A stretch of DNA of 64,000 bases, taken from assembly GCA_965215755.1 (NCBI GenBank), contig OZ244119.1, positions 3,906,001 to 3,970,000 of the forward strand. The letters run 5' to 3'. A program made the position numbers and the translations under genes. The notes beneath the pieces are model-generated. The model had not been told where the DNA came from. It did not search any database and saw nothing but the letters and a program-made list of their open reading frames with translations. This stretch comes from Tectiglobus sp965215755 (GTDB lineage Bacteria; Pseudomonadota; Alphaproteobacteria; Rhizobiales; Hyphomicrobiaceae). Below, one piece after another: positions 1-8,675 of the stretch (the stretch's first letter is position 1; each line of letters begins with the position of its first letter).

Positions 1-484
1 CACGCGACAGGCCGCCCGTGCGCCGCTCCAGATGAAAGCGCAGCGACAGCTGGTGAAGGTGGCGAAATGTGCGGTTGTTGAGTGAGCGAACGGCGTGTTG
101 GCCGACGGCGGTGAACAAGACGTCACGGATCTGCGTCAGCACAACCATGAGTACCCGCCCGATGCCATAGGCGACGATCAATGCCGTCGCACCAAGCGCA
201 ATGTTTGAGACAGTCACGGCGTTGCTACCGGAAGCATTACCGGTGAGAGCGTCTGTGGCGTATTTGTAGAATACCGGCACAAGGACAGTGACCAGCTTGG
301 CCAGGACAAGCAGGACCGCGGCAAAAACGACGCGAGTTCTGAGGTCGGGGCGGTCCGCTGGCCAGACAAACGGCATAAGGCCAAGCATCACAAATGCATG
401 GCTTTTGCGTCGGGTTTCGGCAGTGGCATGTTCTGCGGAAGCGGAATCCGCCTTTGAGGGCGGGGCCGCCCGATCCTGTTGCAT
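1..484 (-). CDS. ABC exporter, Atm1/HMT1-like, N-terminal part (partial)
   Basis: The reading frame runs off the left edge of the window; 161 residues from an ATG at 484 are visible. A polar N-terminus is followed by a hydrophobic span at about residues 50-70 and another at about 88-115. The segment ending in VGQHAVRSLNNRTFRHLH, then LSLRFHLERRTGGLSR, is the pattern of the first membrane domain of Atm1/HMT1-type half-transporters, where the conserved RTGG follows the first cytoplasmic helix. Family members export glutathione-linked sulfur compounds or metal-thiol conjugates across the inner membrane. The nucleotide-binding domain would lie outside the window, so the family call rests on the N-terminus only. 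It lies 74 bp downstream of the LysM gene on the same strand and may share its transcript. Confidence 0.75.
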   Translation of the reverse strand, partial: MQQDRAAPPSKADSASAEHATAETRRKSHAFVMLGLMPFVWPADRPDLRTRVVFAAVLLVLAKLVTVLVPVFYKYATDALTGNASGSNAVTVSNIALGATALIVAYGIGRVLMVVLTQIRDVLFTAVGQHAVRSLNNRTFRHLHQLSLRFHLERRTGGLSR

Positions 485-558
485 TAATCTATCCCTACCG
501 AGAACGGGCGGATCGCGCGCGTTCCGTTTATCGCAACGATAGCAGAGGTGGGATTAGA

Positions 559-2778
559 TTACTTGCGCCGCGATTTGCGATTCGGAATGTAAAACCGCTG
601 ACATGGGTAGATCAAATCCGGATTGCGGATTTTGCCAAGGTTTGCCTTGTAGATGCGCCAATAGCGGTGGCCTTTGTGATAGTGCCGCCTCGAAATGCGC
701 CAGAGGGAGTCGCCTTTACGGACAACGTATTTGCCAGGCAATTTGATGCGGCGGGCTGACCGCTTGCGGCAGGGGTTTCTGCGTTTGCGATAGCTCGCTA
801 CGCGCCTCTTACGGATTTGCCGCTTGGCCTTGACGGCCCGAACGCGTTTCGGCTTCTTTTCCTTATGGGCTACGCTTCTGGTGGTCTTTGCGGCTCGTGC
901 CGTACGCTGCGGTGTAGGCTCTTGTCGCTTGATAGAACGACTTGGCTCGGATCTGGTTGTCGGTCGGCGGACAGCAACTTCTGTTCGTTCTGTTACACGT
1001 GATCGCGTGCCCGAGCGGCGCGGCAGTGGTGGTGGCGTAGCGCGAACTTGGCGGCTTATGGTCTGCGGTCGCGTCCGGGTCGTTCGATATCTGTTCTGGG
1101 TTGGCAGTTCGGGTGGTGCTGTCCGCACATTCCGTCGTGCAATTGTAATCTCCCTTCCTGGCCGGTCTTCCCTGAGTTGGTTGGACGGATCGCGCTCGGC
1201 TCTGGTCCGCGCCATTGCATCACGCGCCGCGCGCTTCGCTTTTTGCCATAGCTCGGTCAGGCGCGTTCTCTGTTGCTCTTCCTCAGCTTGGCGCTGCTCA
1301 CGCTCCTGACGGATACGGGCCAACTCGCGTTGACGGGCCGCTCGTCGTGCCTGCCGGGCCTCTTCCAGAAGTTTCCGTGCGCGTTCGCGTTCGGCACGTG
1401 CCTGGGCGATTTCGCGATCTCGCTGGCGTTTGCGCTCAAGGAGTTCATTGTTGACGCGGCGGCGCTCGTCATTAATGCGCTGCTGCGTGGCCAGTTCTGC
1501 GACCCGTTGTTCTTCTTCGGCCCGCTTACGTTCGGCTGCCGCGCGCAGGCGGGATGCTTCCGCCTTGGCCAGTTCTTCCTCAGTCCGGCGTTTTTCCTCA
1601 TCAAGGCGTGCGCGTTCGGCGCGCTCGGCTGCAAGACGGCGTGCTTGGGCTTGTTCACGTTCCCGCTGGGCATCTAATCTTTCCCGTTCTGCTGCCAAAC
1701 GGGCTTGTTCCTCACGAGCGAGGCGTGATCGTTCGTTCTCAATCTCGCGCAGACGACGGAGCTCGGCCTGACGCCGCTCGTCATTGGCGCGCCGGGCAAC
1801 ATCGTCGCCGTCAACAGTTTTCGGAGTTGGGACAACCTCTTGTTCGACCGGTCGCAGGATGACAATTCGACGTTCGCGGGCGCCAGAGAGGCGCGGAATG
1901 ATCTGGTTGTCATAACTGCGTGACGAGCGACCGAACCATGATTGAAGGTTATTGGTCACCTGGTCAAAGCGGGGCAGTGACCACGTCGAAATTTCGGTGT
2001 TTCTACTGCGGGTCCGTTCCGTGACGTTCTCAGGCAGACTCAATGCGCCACCAATTTGCAGCCGTGGCACGATCTGGCGCTGATAGGCGTCGTTGGCTGT
2101 TCCGAGCCACCCCAAGGTGGCATCCAGAATTGGCTGATCGGTCCGGGTGTTTTCGTCGGACTTATTCTGACTGGCCTGGGCGACCCGGGTGTCGGGGGTC
2201 TTCTGATCTTGGAAGAACTTATCGAAAACTCGGGACGCTTCCTCACCGACTTGCTCAGCCTGACGCCGGAGCGCTTCGTCGGGTTTGAACTGAATATTGA
2301 TCGGGGCGACGCGGTCTTCGGGAATCGAGAGCCGGATTTCGTCTGTGACCTGGCTACCGAAAATGTCTTGGCGCGGCTCCTCCAATGAGAAGCGGTAGTT
2401 CCCCGCAGGTAGTCGCATCAGCGAGTTGAGGTGCCAGCGACTGTCGGCTTCGACGGTTATTGCTGCGAGTTTGACGCGATTGACGATCAGGAAGAGTCTG
2501 GTGCCTGGCCGCCCATAACCGGCGAGCGCCAATTGACCATCCAGGCTTAAGCGCAGCTTGGAAATGGCGGATCGCGTTGGCGTCAGACGTGTGATAGGGC
2601 TGCGTGCTAGTGGGCGTCCGAGTGCGTCGCTCGCCTGATTCGTTGGCTCCAGGTGTCGGGGGATAGCGGCAGTGCGGATTGGTTGGGCTGAACTGTTACC
2701 GGTATCAGCTCCCACCTGCGCCAGCGCAGGACAACTTGCCGACACGACGGCAAAAACTGCCGATGCAATGGTCCTCAT
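559..2778 (-). CDS. Exported coiled-coil LysM-domain protein
   Basis: The product has 739 residues. A signal peptide (about residues 1-21, cleavage after CPALA) is followed by a region with beta-like character to about residue 170. A long stretch at about 325-535 is dominated by Arg, Glu, Ala and Gln and is predicted to be coiled coil. A basic Arg/Lys/Thr/Pro-rich linker follows. The C-terminal LysM module (about 683-732) begins with YVVRKGDSLWRIS and ends with LIYPCQRFYIP. LysM modules bind the N-acetylglucosamine backbone of peptidoglycan, so the protein is probably a periplasmic or envelope-spanning wall-binding factor. No catalytic domain is visible. The repetitive coding bias opens many long shadow frames on both strands. 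Function beyond wall binding is unknown. Confidence 0.85.
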   Translation of the reverse strand: MRTIASAVFAVVSASCPALAQVGADTGNSSAQPIRTAAIPRHLEPTNQASDALGRPLARSPITRLTPTRSAISKLRLSLDGQLALAGYGRPGTRLFLIVNRVKLAAITVEADSRWHLNSLMRLPAGNYRFSLEEPRQDIFGSQVTDEIRLSIPEDRVAPINIQFKPDEALRRQAEQVGEEASRVFDKFFQDQKTPDTRVAQASQNKSDENTRTDQPILDATLGWLGTANDAYQRQIVPRLQIGGALSLPENVTERTRSRNTEISTWSLPRFDQVTNNLQSWFGRSSRSYDNQIIPRLSGARERRIVILRPVEQEVVPTPKTVDGDDVARRANDERRQAELRRLREIENERSRLAREEQARLAAERERLDAQREREQAQARRLAAERAERARLDEEKRRTEEELAKAEASRLRAAAERKRAEEEQRVAELATQQRINDERRRVNNELLERKRQRDREIAQARAERERARKLLEEARQARRAARQRELARIRQEREQRQAEEEQQRTRLTELWQKAKRAARDAMARTRAERDPSNQLREDRPGREITIARRNVRTAPPELPTQNRYRTTRTRPQTISRQVRATPPPLPRRSGTRSRVTERTEVAVRRPTTRSEPSRSIKRQEPTPQRTARAAKTTRSVAHKEKKPKRVRAVKAKRQIRKRRVASYRKRRNPCRKRSARRIKLPGKYVVRKGDSLWRISRRHYHKGHRYWRIYKANLGKIRNPDLIYPCQRFYIPNRKSRRK

Positions 2779-3014
2779 GCGGCACTCAACTCCGTTACTC
2801 GCGAAAATCGGACGCGACCGTGCGATTTAATCTAATCTAGTTGGAATTTCAAGTATTTACCAATTCTGATGCCGGTATGCTTAATGGTTTGGAAAACTCA
2901 ATTCCGAGCATTTCCCCAGACTAAATGGCCTTTTGGACTGGTTGTCATGATGTGCTCCAAGTTCTAAGTCACTGCGAGCGAACCCTTAACAAGTGAGCGA
3001 GAGTCGACACGGCT

Positions 3015-3983
3015 ATGCTTAACCCGGATGCGGAAAGAGCCCATAAGCGGAGTAATCTCCTGCACACAGTCGCTATCCTTTTGGGGATGTGTGTGTTGGT
3101 GGCGGTCTCTGCGGGCCTGATATGGGGGCTAAGCGGTGCGATCGTGGCCTGCGTCGTGGTTTTGTTGCTTGCGATCTGTTCACCGCAAATCCCGGCTTCC
3201 GTAGTGATGCGCTTTTACAAGGGGCAATTGGTTGCGCCGAATTCCACGGGGCAGTTGTCTCGGATTGTCGATGCGCTTACCGAGCGCGCGGAGTTGGCAC
3301 ATCGGCCGCAACTCTACGTTATTCCCAGTCTGACTCTGAATGCCTTCGCGACGGGGACTAAGAAAAAAGCTGCGATCGGGATTACGGAGGGTTTGCTGCG
3401 GCAGCTTAGTATGCGCGAGCTGACCGGTGTCCTTGCCCATGAAATCAGCCACATCAAGAACAATGACCTGCGAGTCATGGGGCTGGCCGATCTGATGAGC
3501 CGCTTTATGCAGATTTTATCCTACATGGCGGCATTGCTTGCCATTGTGAATATCCTTTCGCTGATGTTCGCGGGGGAATTCACCTATAGCTGGTTTGCCA
3601 TTGCGTTGCTCTACTTAGCGCCGGCTGTGTCAAGTTTGCTGCAACTGGGCCTCTCCCGTGTGCGAGAGTTTGATGCGGATTTGGAGGGTGCCAGCCTGAC
3701 AGGTGATCCTGCAGGACTTGCGTCTGCTCTGCAGAAGGTGGAGCGGTATACGGGCCGGTTCTGGGAAGAGTTGATGTTTCCGGTGCCAGCGCGACGCGTC
3801 CCACAACCGTCGATGTTGCGGTCGCATCCAACAACGGAACAGCGGATCGCCCGGCTACAAGAGTTGGATCTCAATCGCAGTCATCCACAAATCATCATCC
3901 GCGAGGAGCCGATGATCTCAATGGTTGGCTTAGGCCCGATTGCCATGCGGCCGCGGTACCGATTTCCTGGCATTTGGTATTGA
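3015..3983 (+). CDS. M48-family membrane zinc metalloprotease, HtpX-like
   Basis: The product has 322 residues and matches the HtpX/M48B type. It has N-terminal membrane spans at about 18-36 and 40-56, the zinc motif HEISH at 142-146, and two further hydrophobic segments (about 165-185 and 192-212). The third zinc ligand is probably the Glu of REFDAD at about 218, followed by the family's ADLEGA segment. The active site faces the cytoplasm in HtpX, where it takes part in membrane-protein quality control. The Arg/Pro-rich C-terminus is short. The gene is followed after 43 bp by the MeaB-like GTPase on the same strand, so the two are probably co-transcribed. It could be a general M48 peptidase rather than the HtpX orthologue, so no symbol is assigned. 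Confidence 0.88.
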   Translation: MLNPDAERAHKRSNLLHTVAILLGMCVLVAVSAGLIWGLSGAIVACVVVLLLAICSPQIPASVVMRFYKGQLVAPNSTGQLSRIVDALTERAELAHRPQLYVIPSLTLNAFATGTKKKAAIGITEGLLRQLSMRELTGVLAHEISHIKNNDLRVMGLADLMSRFMQILSYMAALLAIVNILSLMFAGEFTYSWFAIALLYLAPAVSSLLQLGLSRVREFDADLEGASLTGDPAGLASALQKVERYTGRFWEELMFPVPARRVPQPSMLRSHPTTEQRIARLQELDLNRSHPQIIIREEPMISMVGLGPIAMRPRYRFPGIWY

Positions 3984-4026
3984 TTGGGCGCGCAGCTGAT
4001 GAAGCTGCTGCAGTGGGTGAGTTGCC

Positions 4027-4977
4027 GTGAGCAGTCAGATCGAGACGCTGGTGACGGGATTATTAGCGGGTCATCGACCGGCCCTAGCGCAGGCACTCAG
4101 TCTGGCGGAGCAAGGCGGTCCGACCTACGCAAAGCTCCGCAAGCATATCAGCGCTGCCGTGACGGCCAAAGCCGTGCTCGGGGTAACAGGGCCGCCGGGG
4201 GCCGGCAAGTCCAGTCTGGTCAACGCTGTGATCCGGGAATGGCGCCTTCGAGATAACCGGATTGCAGTCATTGCGGTCGATCCATCCAGTCCGCTCTCGG
4301 GTGGGGCGTTGCTGGGTGACCGATTGCGGATGGACGCGGCTTTGGACGATACGGGTGTGTTTGTGCGTTCACTTTCCAGTGGTGGGAGTGCTGGCGGGCT
4401 CGCACCGGCAGTCGTTCGGCTGATTGACATTTTTGATGCCGCGGGCTTCGACAGGATCCTCGTCGAAACAGTGGGTGCCGGTCAGTCGGAAATCGACATA
4501 GCAGCCGTGGCGGATGTCAAAATTGTTGTCTCCGCGCCGGGACTTGGGGATGGCATCCAGGCCATTAAATCTGGATTGCTCGAGATAGCTGACTGCCTGG
4601 TCGTCAACAAGTCTGACTTAAGAGGCGCTGACGCTACAGCCGAGCAATTGCGCAACGCGGTGTCGTTGCGTGGTACTGAAACTTCGATGGTGCCCGTCAT
4701 GCTAACCAGTGCGATCCGGCAGCGGGGCATTACCGAGCTCGTTGATTTTGCCGAAGAGGAGCTGGGTGCCAGGGATCTTGAGAATCCGAACGCGAGGCTC
4801 AGGCGGCGCGCCACGTATTTGATCGAACGCGTTGCGGTTGAAATGTTGCGCGCTCGGCTGCAGACCGGCGGAGATGCTGGTACGGTAGATGCCATTGATG
4901 CGCTTATCAGCGGTGATGTGACGACTGATGAAGCGGCGCGGACGCTTATTGAGGCGACCCTCGCCGCCACTGAGTGA
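4027..4977 (+). CDS. meaB: MeaB/ArgK-family GTPase (methylmalonyl-CoA mutase chaperone)
   Basis: The product has 316 residues and the full G3E-type GTPase signature: P-loop GPPGAGKSS at 55-63, the family segment DPSSPLSGGALLGDRLRM at about 85-102, ETVGAGQSE at about 147, and the guanine-specificity motif NKSD at about 193. MeaB proteins load and protect the adenosylcobalamin cofactor of methylmalonyl-CoA mutase and related acyl-CoA mutases. No mutase gene lies in the window, so the partner is encoded elsewhere. The start is a GTG with a GGGTGAG-like ribosome site five bases upstream. The gene follows the M48 protease closely and converges on cysS with 16 bp between stop codons. Confidence 0.93.
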   Translation: MSSQIETLVTGLLAGHRPALAQALSLAEQGGPTYAKLRKHISAAVTAKAVLGVTGPPGAGKSSLVNAVIREWRLRDNRIAVIAVDPSSPLSGGALLGDRLRMDAALDDTGVFVRSLSSGGSAGGLAPAVVRLIDIFDAAGFDRILVETVGAGQSEIDIAAVADVKIVVSAPGLGDGIQAIKSGLLEIADCLVVNKSDLRGADATAEQLRNAVSLRGTETSMVPVMLTSAIRQRGITELVDFAEEELGARDLENPNARLRRRATYLIERVAVEMLRARLQTGGDAGTVDAIDALISGDVTTDEAARTLIEATLAATE

Positions 4978-4993
4978 GCGTCCTAGCCAACGC

Positions 4994-6436
4994 TTATCGC
5001 TTGATTTCCCATGTCGTTTTTGTTTCGCCCGTAGCAGGATCGCGGCTGTCTTTCAACTGCACACCCATCGCCGTCAGCTGGTCTCGGATTTCGTCGGACC
5101 GTGCCCAGTTCTTGTCACGACGTGCAGTTAATCGCTCTGCGATGAGGTTATCGACAGCCGTGGCGTCGATTTCGATGCCGCGGTTCAGGCTGGCCGACCA
5201 GGTTTCTTCTGTGCCATACAGCAGACCCAGTTGGTTTGCCGTTGCCTTGAATTGTGCGATGGCGTTTTGCGATGGCGTGGCGCGGACGGCATCGTGTGCG
5301 CTATGGAGGCTTGCCATAGCCGCGGGCGTGTTCAGGTCATCGCGTAAAGCCTGATCGACACCGTTGTCGGCTTCGCTCACCTCGGCTGCTGCAACGTCTT
5401 TGATAGTCGCGTACCAGTTGGTGAGTGTTTTCTCGGCAGCCTCCAAAGCACTGACCGTGAAGTCGATGGGCTGGCGGTAGTGAGTTGTGAGCATGGCGAG
5501 GCGAAGAACTTCCCCCGGCCATCGTCGACCGCCGAAGTTCGTCGTCTCCAGCAGCTCGTTTATGGTGATGAAGTTGCCGAGTGACTTCGACATTTTCTCT
5601 CCCTCGACCTGGAGAAACCCATTGTGCATCCAGATCTGCGCCATCTTTTCAGTGCCGTGACTGCACCTACTTTGAGCGAGTTCGTTCTCGTGGTGCGGAA
5701 AGACAAGATCAACACCGCCCCCATGAATATCGAAGACCTGGCCCAGATGCTCCTCTGCCATGGCCGAGCACTCAATGTGCCATCCCGGTCTCCCCAGGCG
5801 TTCGATCCCGGCGGGTGATGGCCAACCTGGCTCTTTGTCGCTTGATGGTTTCCATAGGACAAAATCCATCGGGCCCTTCTTATAAGGGGCGACATCGACT
5901 CGCGCACCGGCTTCCATTTCATCGATAGACCGGTTAGCCAGGCGGCCATACTCCGGCATGGATGCGACATCAAACAGAACATGATCCTGACCGACGTATG
6001 CGTGACCTTTATCGATTAATAGCTCAATCATCTGACGCATTTGATCGATGTGGCCGGTAGCCCGCGGCTCGACTGTCGGCGGCAGTACGCCTAACTCAGC
6101 GATGTCTGCGTGGAATTGCTGCTCGGTCCGGGCCGTGACCTTTGCGATCGCCTCGTTGATCGCAACGTCTGGATATTCTTCGGCGGCGCGCGCGTTGATC
6201 TTGTCATCAACGTCGGTGATATTGCGTGCGTACGTAACATGCTCAGTGCCAAAGTGCCGGCATAGCAGCCGGAATAGCACATCAAATACGATAACGGGAC
6301 GGGCATTGCCGATGTGGGCGTAGTCGTAGACGGTCGGACCGCAAACGTACATTCGGACATTGGCCGGGTCGATCGGCTGAAACACTTCTTTCGACCGCGA
6401 CAATGAATTGTAGAGCGATATCTCTTTGCGGCTCAT
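4994..6436 (-). CDS. cysS: Cysteinyl-tRNA synthetase
   Basis: The product has 480 residues, the usual length for class I CysRS. It carries the zinc and active-site cysteine in VCGPTVYDYAH (Cys32), the HIGH-type motif HIGN at 41-44, further zinc-site residues in WHIECSAM and HHENELAQS, and the KMSKS loop in EGEKMSKSLGN at about residue 285. The C-terminal helical anticodon-binding region is complete. The enzyme charges tRNA-Cys in the cytoplasm. A GAGG sequence lies upstream of the ATG at 6436. The gene converges on the MeaB gene. Nothing is unusual. Confidence 0.97.
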   Translation of the reverse strand: MSRKEISLYNSLSRSKEVFQPIDPANVRMYVCGPTVYDYAHIGNARPVIVFDVLFRLLCRHFGTEHVTYARNITDVDDKINARAAEEYPDVAINEAIAKVTARTEQQFHADIAELGVLPPTVEPRATGHIDQMRQMIELLIDKGHAYVGQDHVLFDVASMPEYGRLANRSIDEMEAGARVDVAPYKKGPMDFVLWKPSSDKEPGWPSPAGIERLGRPGWHIECSAMAEEHLGQVFDIHGGGVDLVFPHHENELAQSRCSHGTEKMAQIWMHNGFLQVEGEKMSKSLGNFITINELLETTNFGGRRWPGEVLRLAMLTTHYRQPIDFTVSALEAAEKTLTNWYATIKDVAAAEVSEADNGVDQALRDDLNTPAAMASLHSAHDAVRATPSQNAIAQFKATANQLGLLYGTEETWSASLNRGIEIDATAVDNLIAERLTARRDKNWARSDEIRDQLTAMGVQLKDSRDPATGETKTTWEIKR

Positions 6437-6811
6437 ATCTTCGATCCTCTACGTGCTCTTTCATGCAAGCTATGTGCGGTGTTGAGCGGTTAGGTCGCGT
6501 TTGAAGGTTGAGTTCGGATGACCGTTGCTATCAGCGGCGTGGCTGCCGTCGGCCAACATGTCGCGCACCCATCCGCCCGAAGGGTCGGCACTTGACTTAT
6601 GCCGCTCTATATTCGGCTGATCTTACTCTGGTCAACTTTTTTGCGGTCCTGTGGGTCGTTGGGGCAATCCGATAGTGTAAAAGCGTGCCGTCGGCTCAGT
6701 CCTGATGTTTGCCGCAATTTCGGAATAATCCAGTTGAAAAGCAGGGTAGATTTGGCCGAGAGGCGCGGATTGGTCTATTGGTGCCGCGAAACGGCATGGT
6801 AACAGGCAACC
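6437..6811. other. Intergenic region between divergent genes
   Basis: This 375-bp stretch separates the divergent cysS and DUF2865 genes and must hold both promoters. Short open frames in it lack ribosome sites and family resemblance. I could not identify a promoter with acceptable -35/-10 spacing, nor an RNA gene. Confidence 0.5.
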
Positions 6812-7903
6812 ATGGTTAAGTTGAAACGCTGGACAAAACTGATCTGGTGGGGCGCTGTATTCGCCTTGTTGGTGATCCCGCTGACAAGCAGGATGTCGCC
6901 GTCACCCGCTGCCGCGCAAGGTTGGAAGTTCCCGTGGGAGACGAACACGGAGACGCAACCGCGGCGCAAGCCGCGACAGCCCAGAACCCGTCAGATAGCT
7001 CCACAAGGCTTCAATAACGCCTACAATCAACGAGGTTCGGGCCAGCGCCCCCCGATTTGTCTGCAGCTTGAACAGAGATTGGCTGAAGAGGCTAATCGTG
7101 GTGCCCAGTCGCGGGGACTGCTGCCACAGATTGAGCAGGATATCCGTACCGCCCGTGGTTCGATGCGCCGTTTGGAGCGAGAGCTGGATCGGCGGGATTG
7201 TTATGATACGTTTCTCTTCACCAAGACACTCAGGCGGACGCGGCGTTGCGTTGGCCTTGATCGGCGAGCCCGTCAGGCATCGCGACAGTTGAGCGACCTG
7301 CAGTCCCGTCGCCAGCAGATCCTCGGCAGTGGAGACCGGTCTTATCAGGATGAAATCATTCGCGAATTGGCGCGAAACCGTTGCGGGAATGTCTACCAGA
7401 GCGAAAATCGCCGTCGTAATCCGTTCTCGAATTTCTGGCAGGACGAGGATAGCGGGGATCGTGGTGGATTTCGCGGGAACACATTTGCTGGCTTGCCGTT
7501 CGCAACCTACCGCACGGTGTGTGTCCGGCTTTGTGACGGCTACTACTTCCCAGTCAGCTTTTCGACACTTCCGAATCACTTTGGCCGTGATGCCGACGCC
7601 TGTCAGTCACGCTGTGCGGCACCAACTGAGCTCTACTTCCATCAGAACCCGGGACAATCCGTTGACCAGATGGTTTCGCAGCAGACGCGGCGGCCATACG
7701 TCAATCTTGCGACGGCCTTCCGTTACCGCAAAGAATATGTGCCCGGCTGTTCCTGCAAGGCAGCGGAGTACATTCCGGATGGCAATGTCAGTAGTGCGTC
7801 GGCGCCCGGACAACAGCCAGGTGGACAACAACAGTCCGGAGGCCAGCAGCCGGCAGCACCCGATCCAGGCAAGGCACGGCGACAGCTTTCGCCCGTCCGC
7901 TGA
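6812..7903 (+). CDS. DUF2865 domain-containing exported protein
   Basis: The product has 363 residues. An N-terminal hydrophobic segment (about 12-28) ending in PAAAQG is a signal peptide. A basic Arg/Gln-rich coiled region with several Cys spans about 75-185. The DUF2865 core lies at about 230-325: YRTVCVRLCDGYYFPVSF, a segment ending in CQSRC, LYFHQNPGQSVDQM, and YVPGCSC. DUF2865 is common in Rhizobiales and has no known function; conserved cysteines suggest disulfides in the periplasm. The tail is rich in Gly, Gln and Pro. AGG lies five bases before the ATG. It is divergent from cysS. Confidence 0.85.
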   Translation: MVKLKRWTKLIWWGAVFALLVIPLTSRMSPSPAAAQGWKFPWETNTETQPRRKPRQPRTRQIAPQGFNNAYNQRGSGQRPPICLQLEQRLAEEANRGAQSRGLLPQIEQDIRTARGSMRRLERELDRRDCYDTFLFTKTLRRTRRCVGLDRRARQASRQLSDLQSRRQQILGSGDRSYQDEIIRELARNRCGNVYQSENRRRNPFSNFWQDEDSGDRGGFRGNTFAGLPFATYRTVCVRLCDGYYFPVSFSTLPNHFGRDADACQSRCAAPTELYFHQNPGQSVDQMVSQQTRRPYVNLATAFRYRKEYVPGCSCKAAEYIPDGNVSSASAPGQQPGGQQQSGGQQPAAPDPGKARRQLSPVR

Positions 7904-7966
7904 GGTGTTTTCAGCTAAGCGGTCGCATGAACGGGGTTAGTCACCCAGCAGGGAATCAACCGGGTG

Positions 7967-8428
7967 TCACGATCTGACATTGATGCCCGCATTTGCCATG
8001 GCATTGACGAGTGCATACGCATCATCCCGGGACGCTGTCGTGTAGGAATGTGAGTTTCCGTCACTGGTTTTGATATCGATCCGGTAATAGTCGATTTTCT
8101 TGGTTGTCCAGACATCCGCAAGAGACATCGCGCCAATCCCGAAAAACAGGGCGACAGCTGCGAAGAACTGAACGCGCCAGCCGGCTTCGACGACCAGAAA
8201 CAAGAATGCGCCGGCAAATCCGACATAGATCATGAAGTTGAAATGCTGACCGGCCACGTCCCAGTCTCTCACTGGAATGAGCTGGCAGTGCGTGATTCTA
8301 TCGATGGGCAGAGTTGTATTGCCGTAGGAGAGCCGGTTTATTCCGTCTGATGCCCTCGAGGGCGATGAGCCCTGGCCAATGGACCAAGGGTAACGCGTCG
8401 TGTTTGCTATTTGGGTCGCAGCAGGCAT
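7967..8428 (-). CDS. Small membrane protein, DUF6232-like
   Basis: From the ATG at 8428 the product has 153 residues. A polar N-terminus leads into PIDRITHCQLIPVRD, two adjacent hydrophobic spans, and a C-terminal module beginning YYRIDIKTSDGNSHSYTT and ending in an Ala/Asn helix. That order (a beta-rich strand, two helices, then a strand-helix with ISTSSG-type sequence) resembles DUF6232 proteins. An upstream TTG at 8485 is possible, but the AT-rich stretch TTATTATAAAATTT (minus strand, 8486-8499) immediately before it looks like a promoter -10 region, which favours the ATG at 8428. Function is unknown; it is probably an inner-membrane protein. Confidence 0.6.
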   Translation of the reverse strand: MPAATQIANTTRYPWSIGQGSSPSRASDGINRLSYGNTTLPIDRITHCQLIPVRDWDVAGQHFNFMIYVGFAGAFLFLVVEAGWRVQFFAAVALFFGIGAMSLADVWTTKKIDYYRIDIKTSDGNSHSYTTASRDDAYALVNAMANAGINVRS

Positions 8429-8675
8429 CGCGAGGTCACCGCGGGGGCTGATCAATTTCCACTCGTGAAGGCCATCGTGGTGCAAATTTTATAATAAAGT
8501 GCTGATGTCACAGGTAGTTTTGCACCGATGGGGAGTGAGTTGCGTCGGGATTAATGTACGAGGGAGAGCAGACCCTGCAGACAGCAGTGCGCAGCCTACC
8601 GTCGTTTGGTCGCTTAGGGTGCAAGCTGTTAGCCATCAAGCTGCCCAGCAAAATCTCACATCACGCAACTGTTGA

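Noticed and set aside
824..1673. Long open frames on both strands inside the LysM gene
   Set aside because: They are shadows of a highly biased Arg/Glu/Ala coding sequence, with no ribosome sites and no recognisable products.
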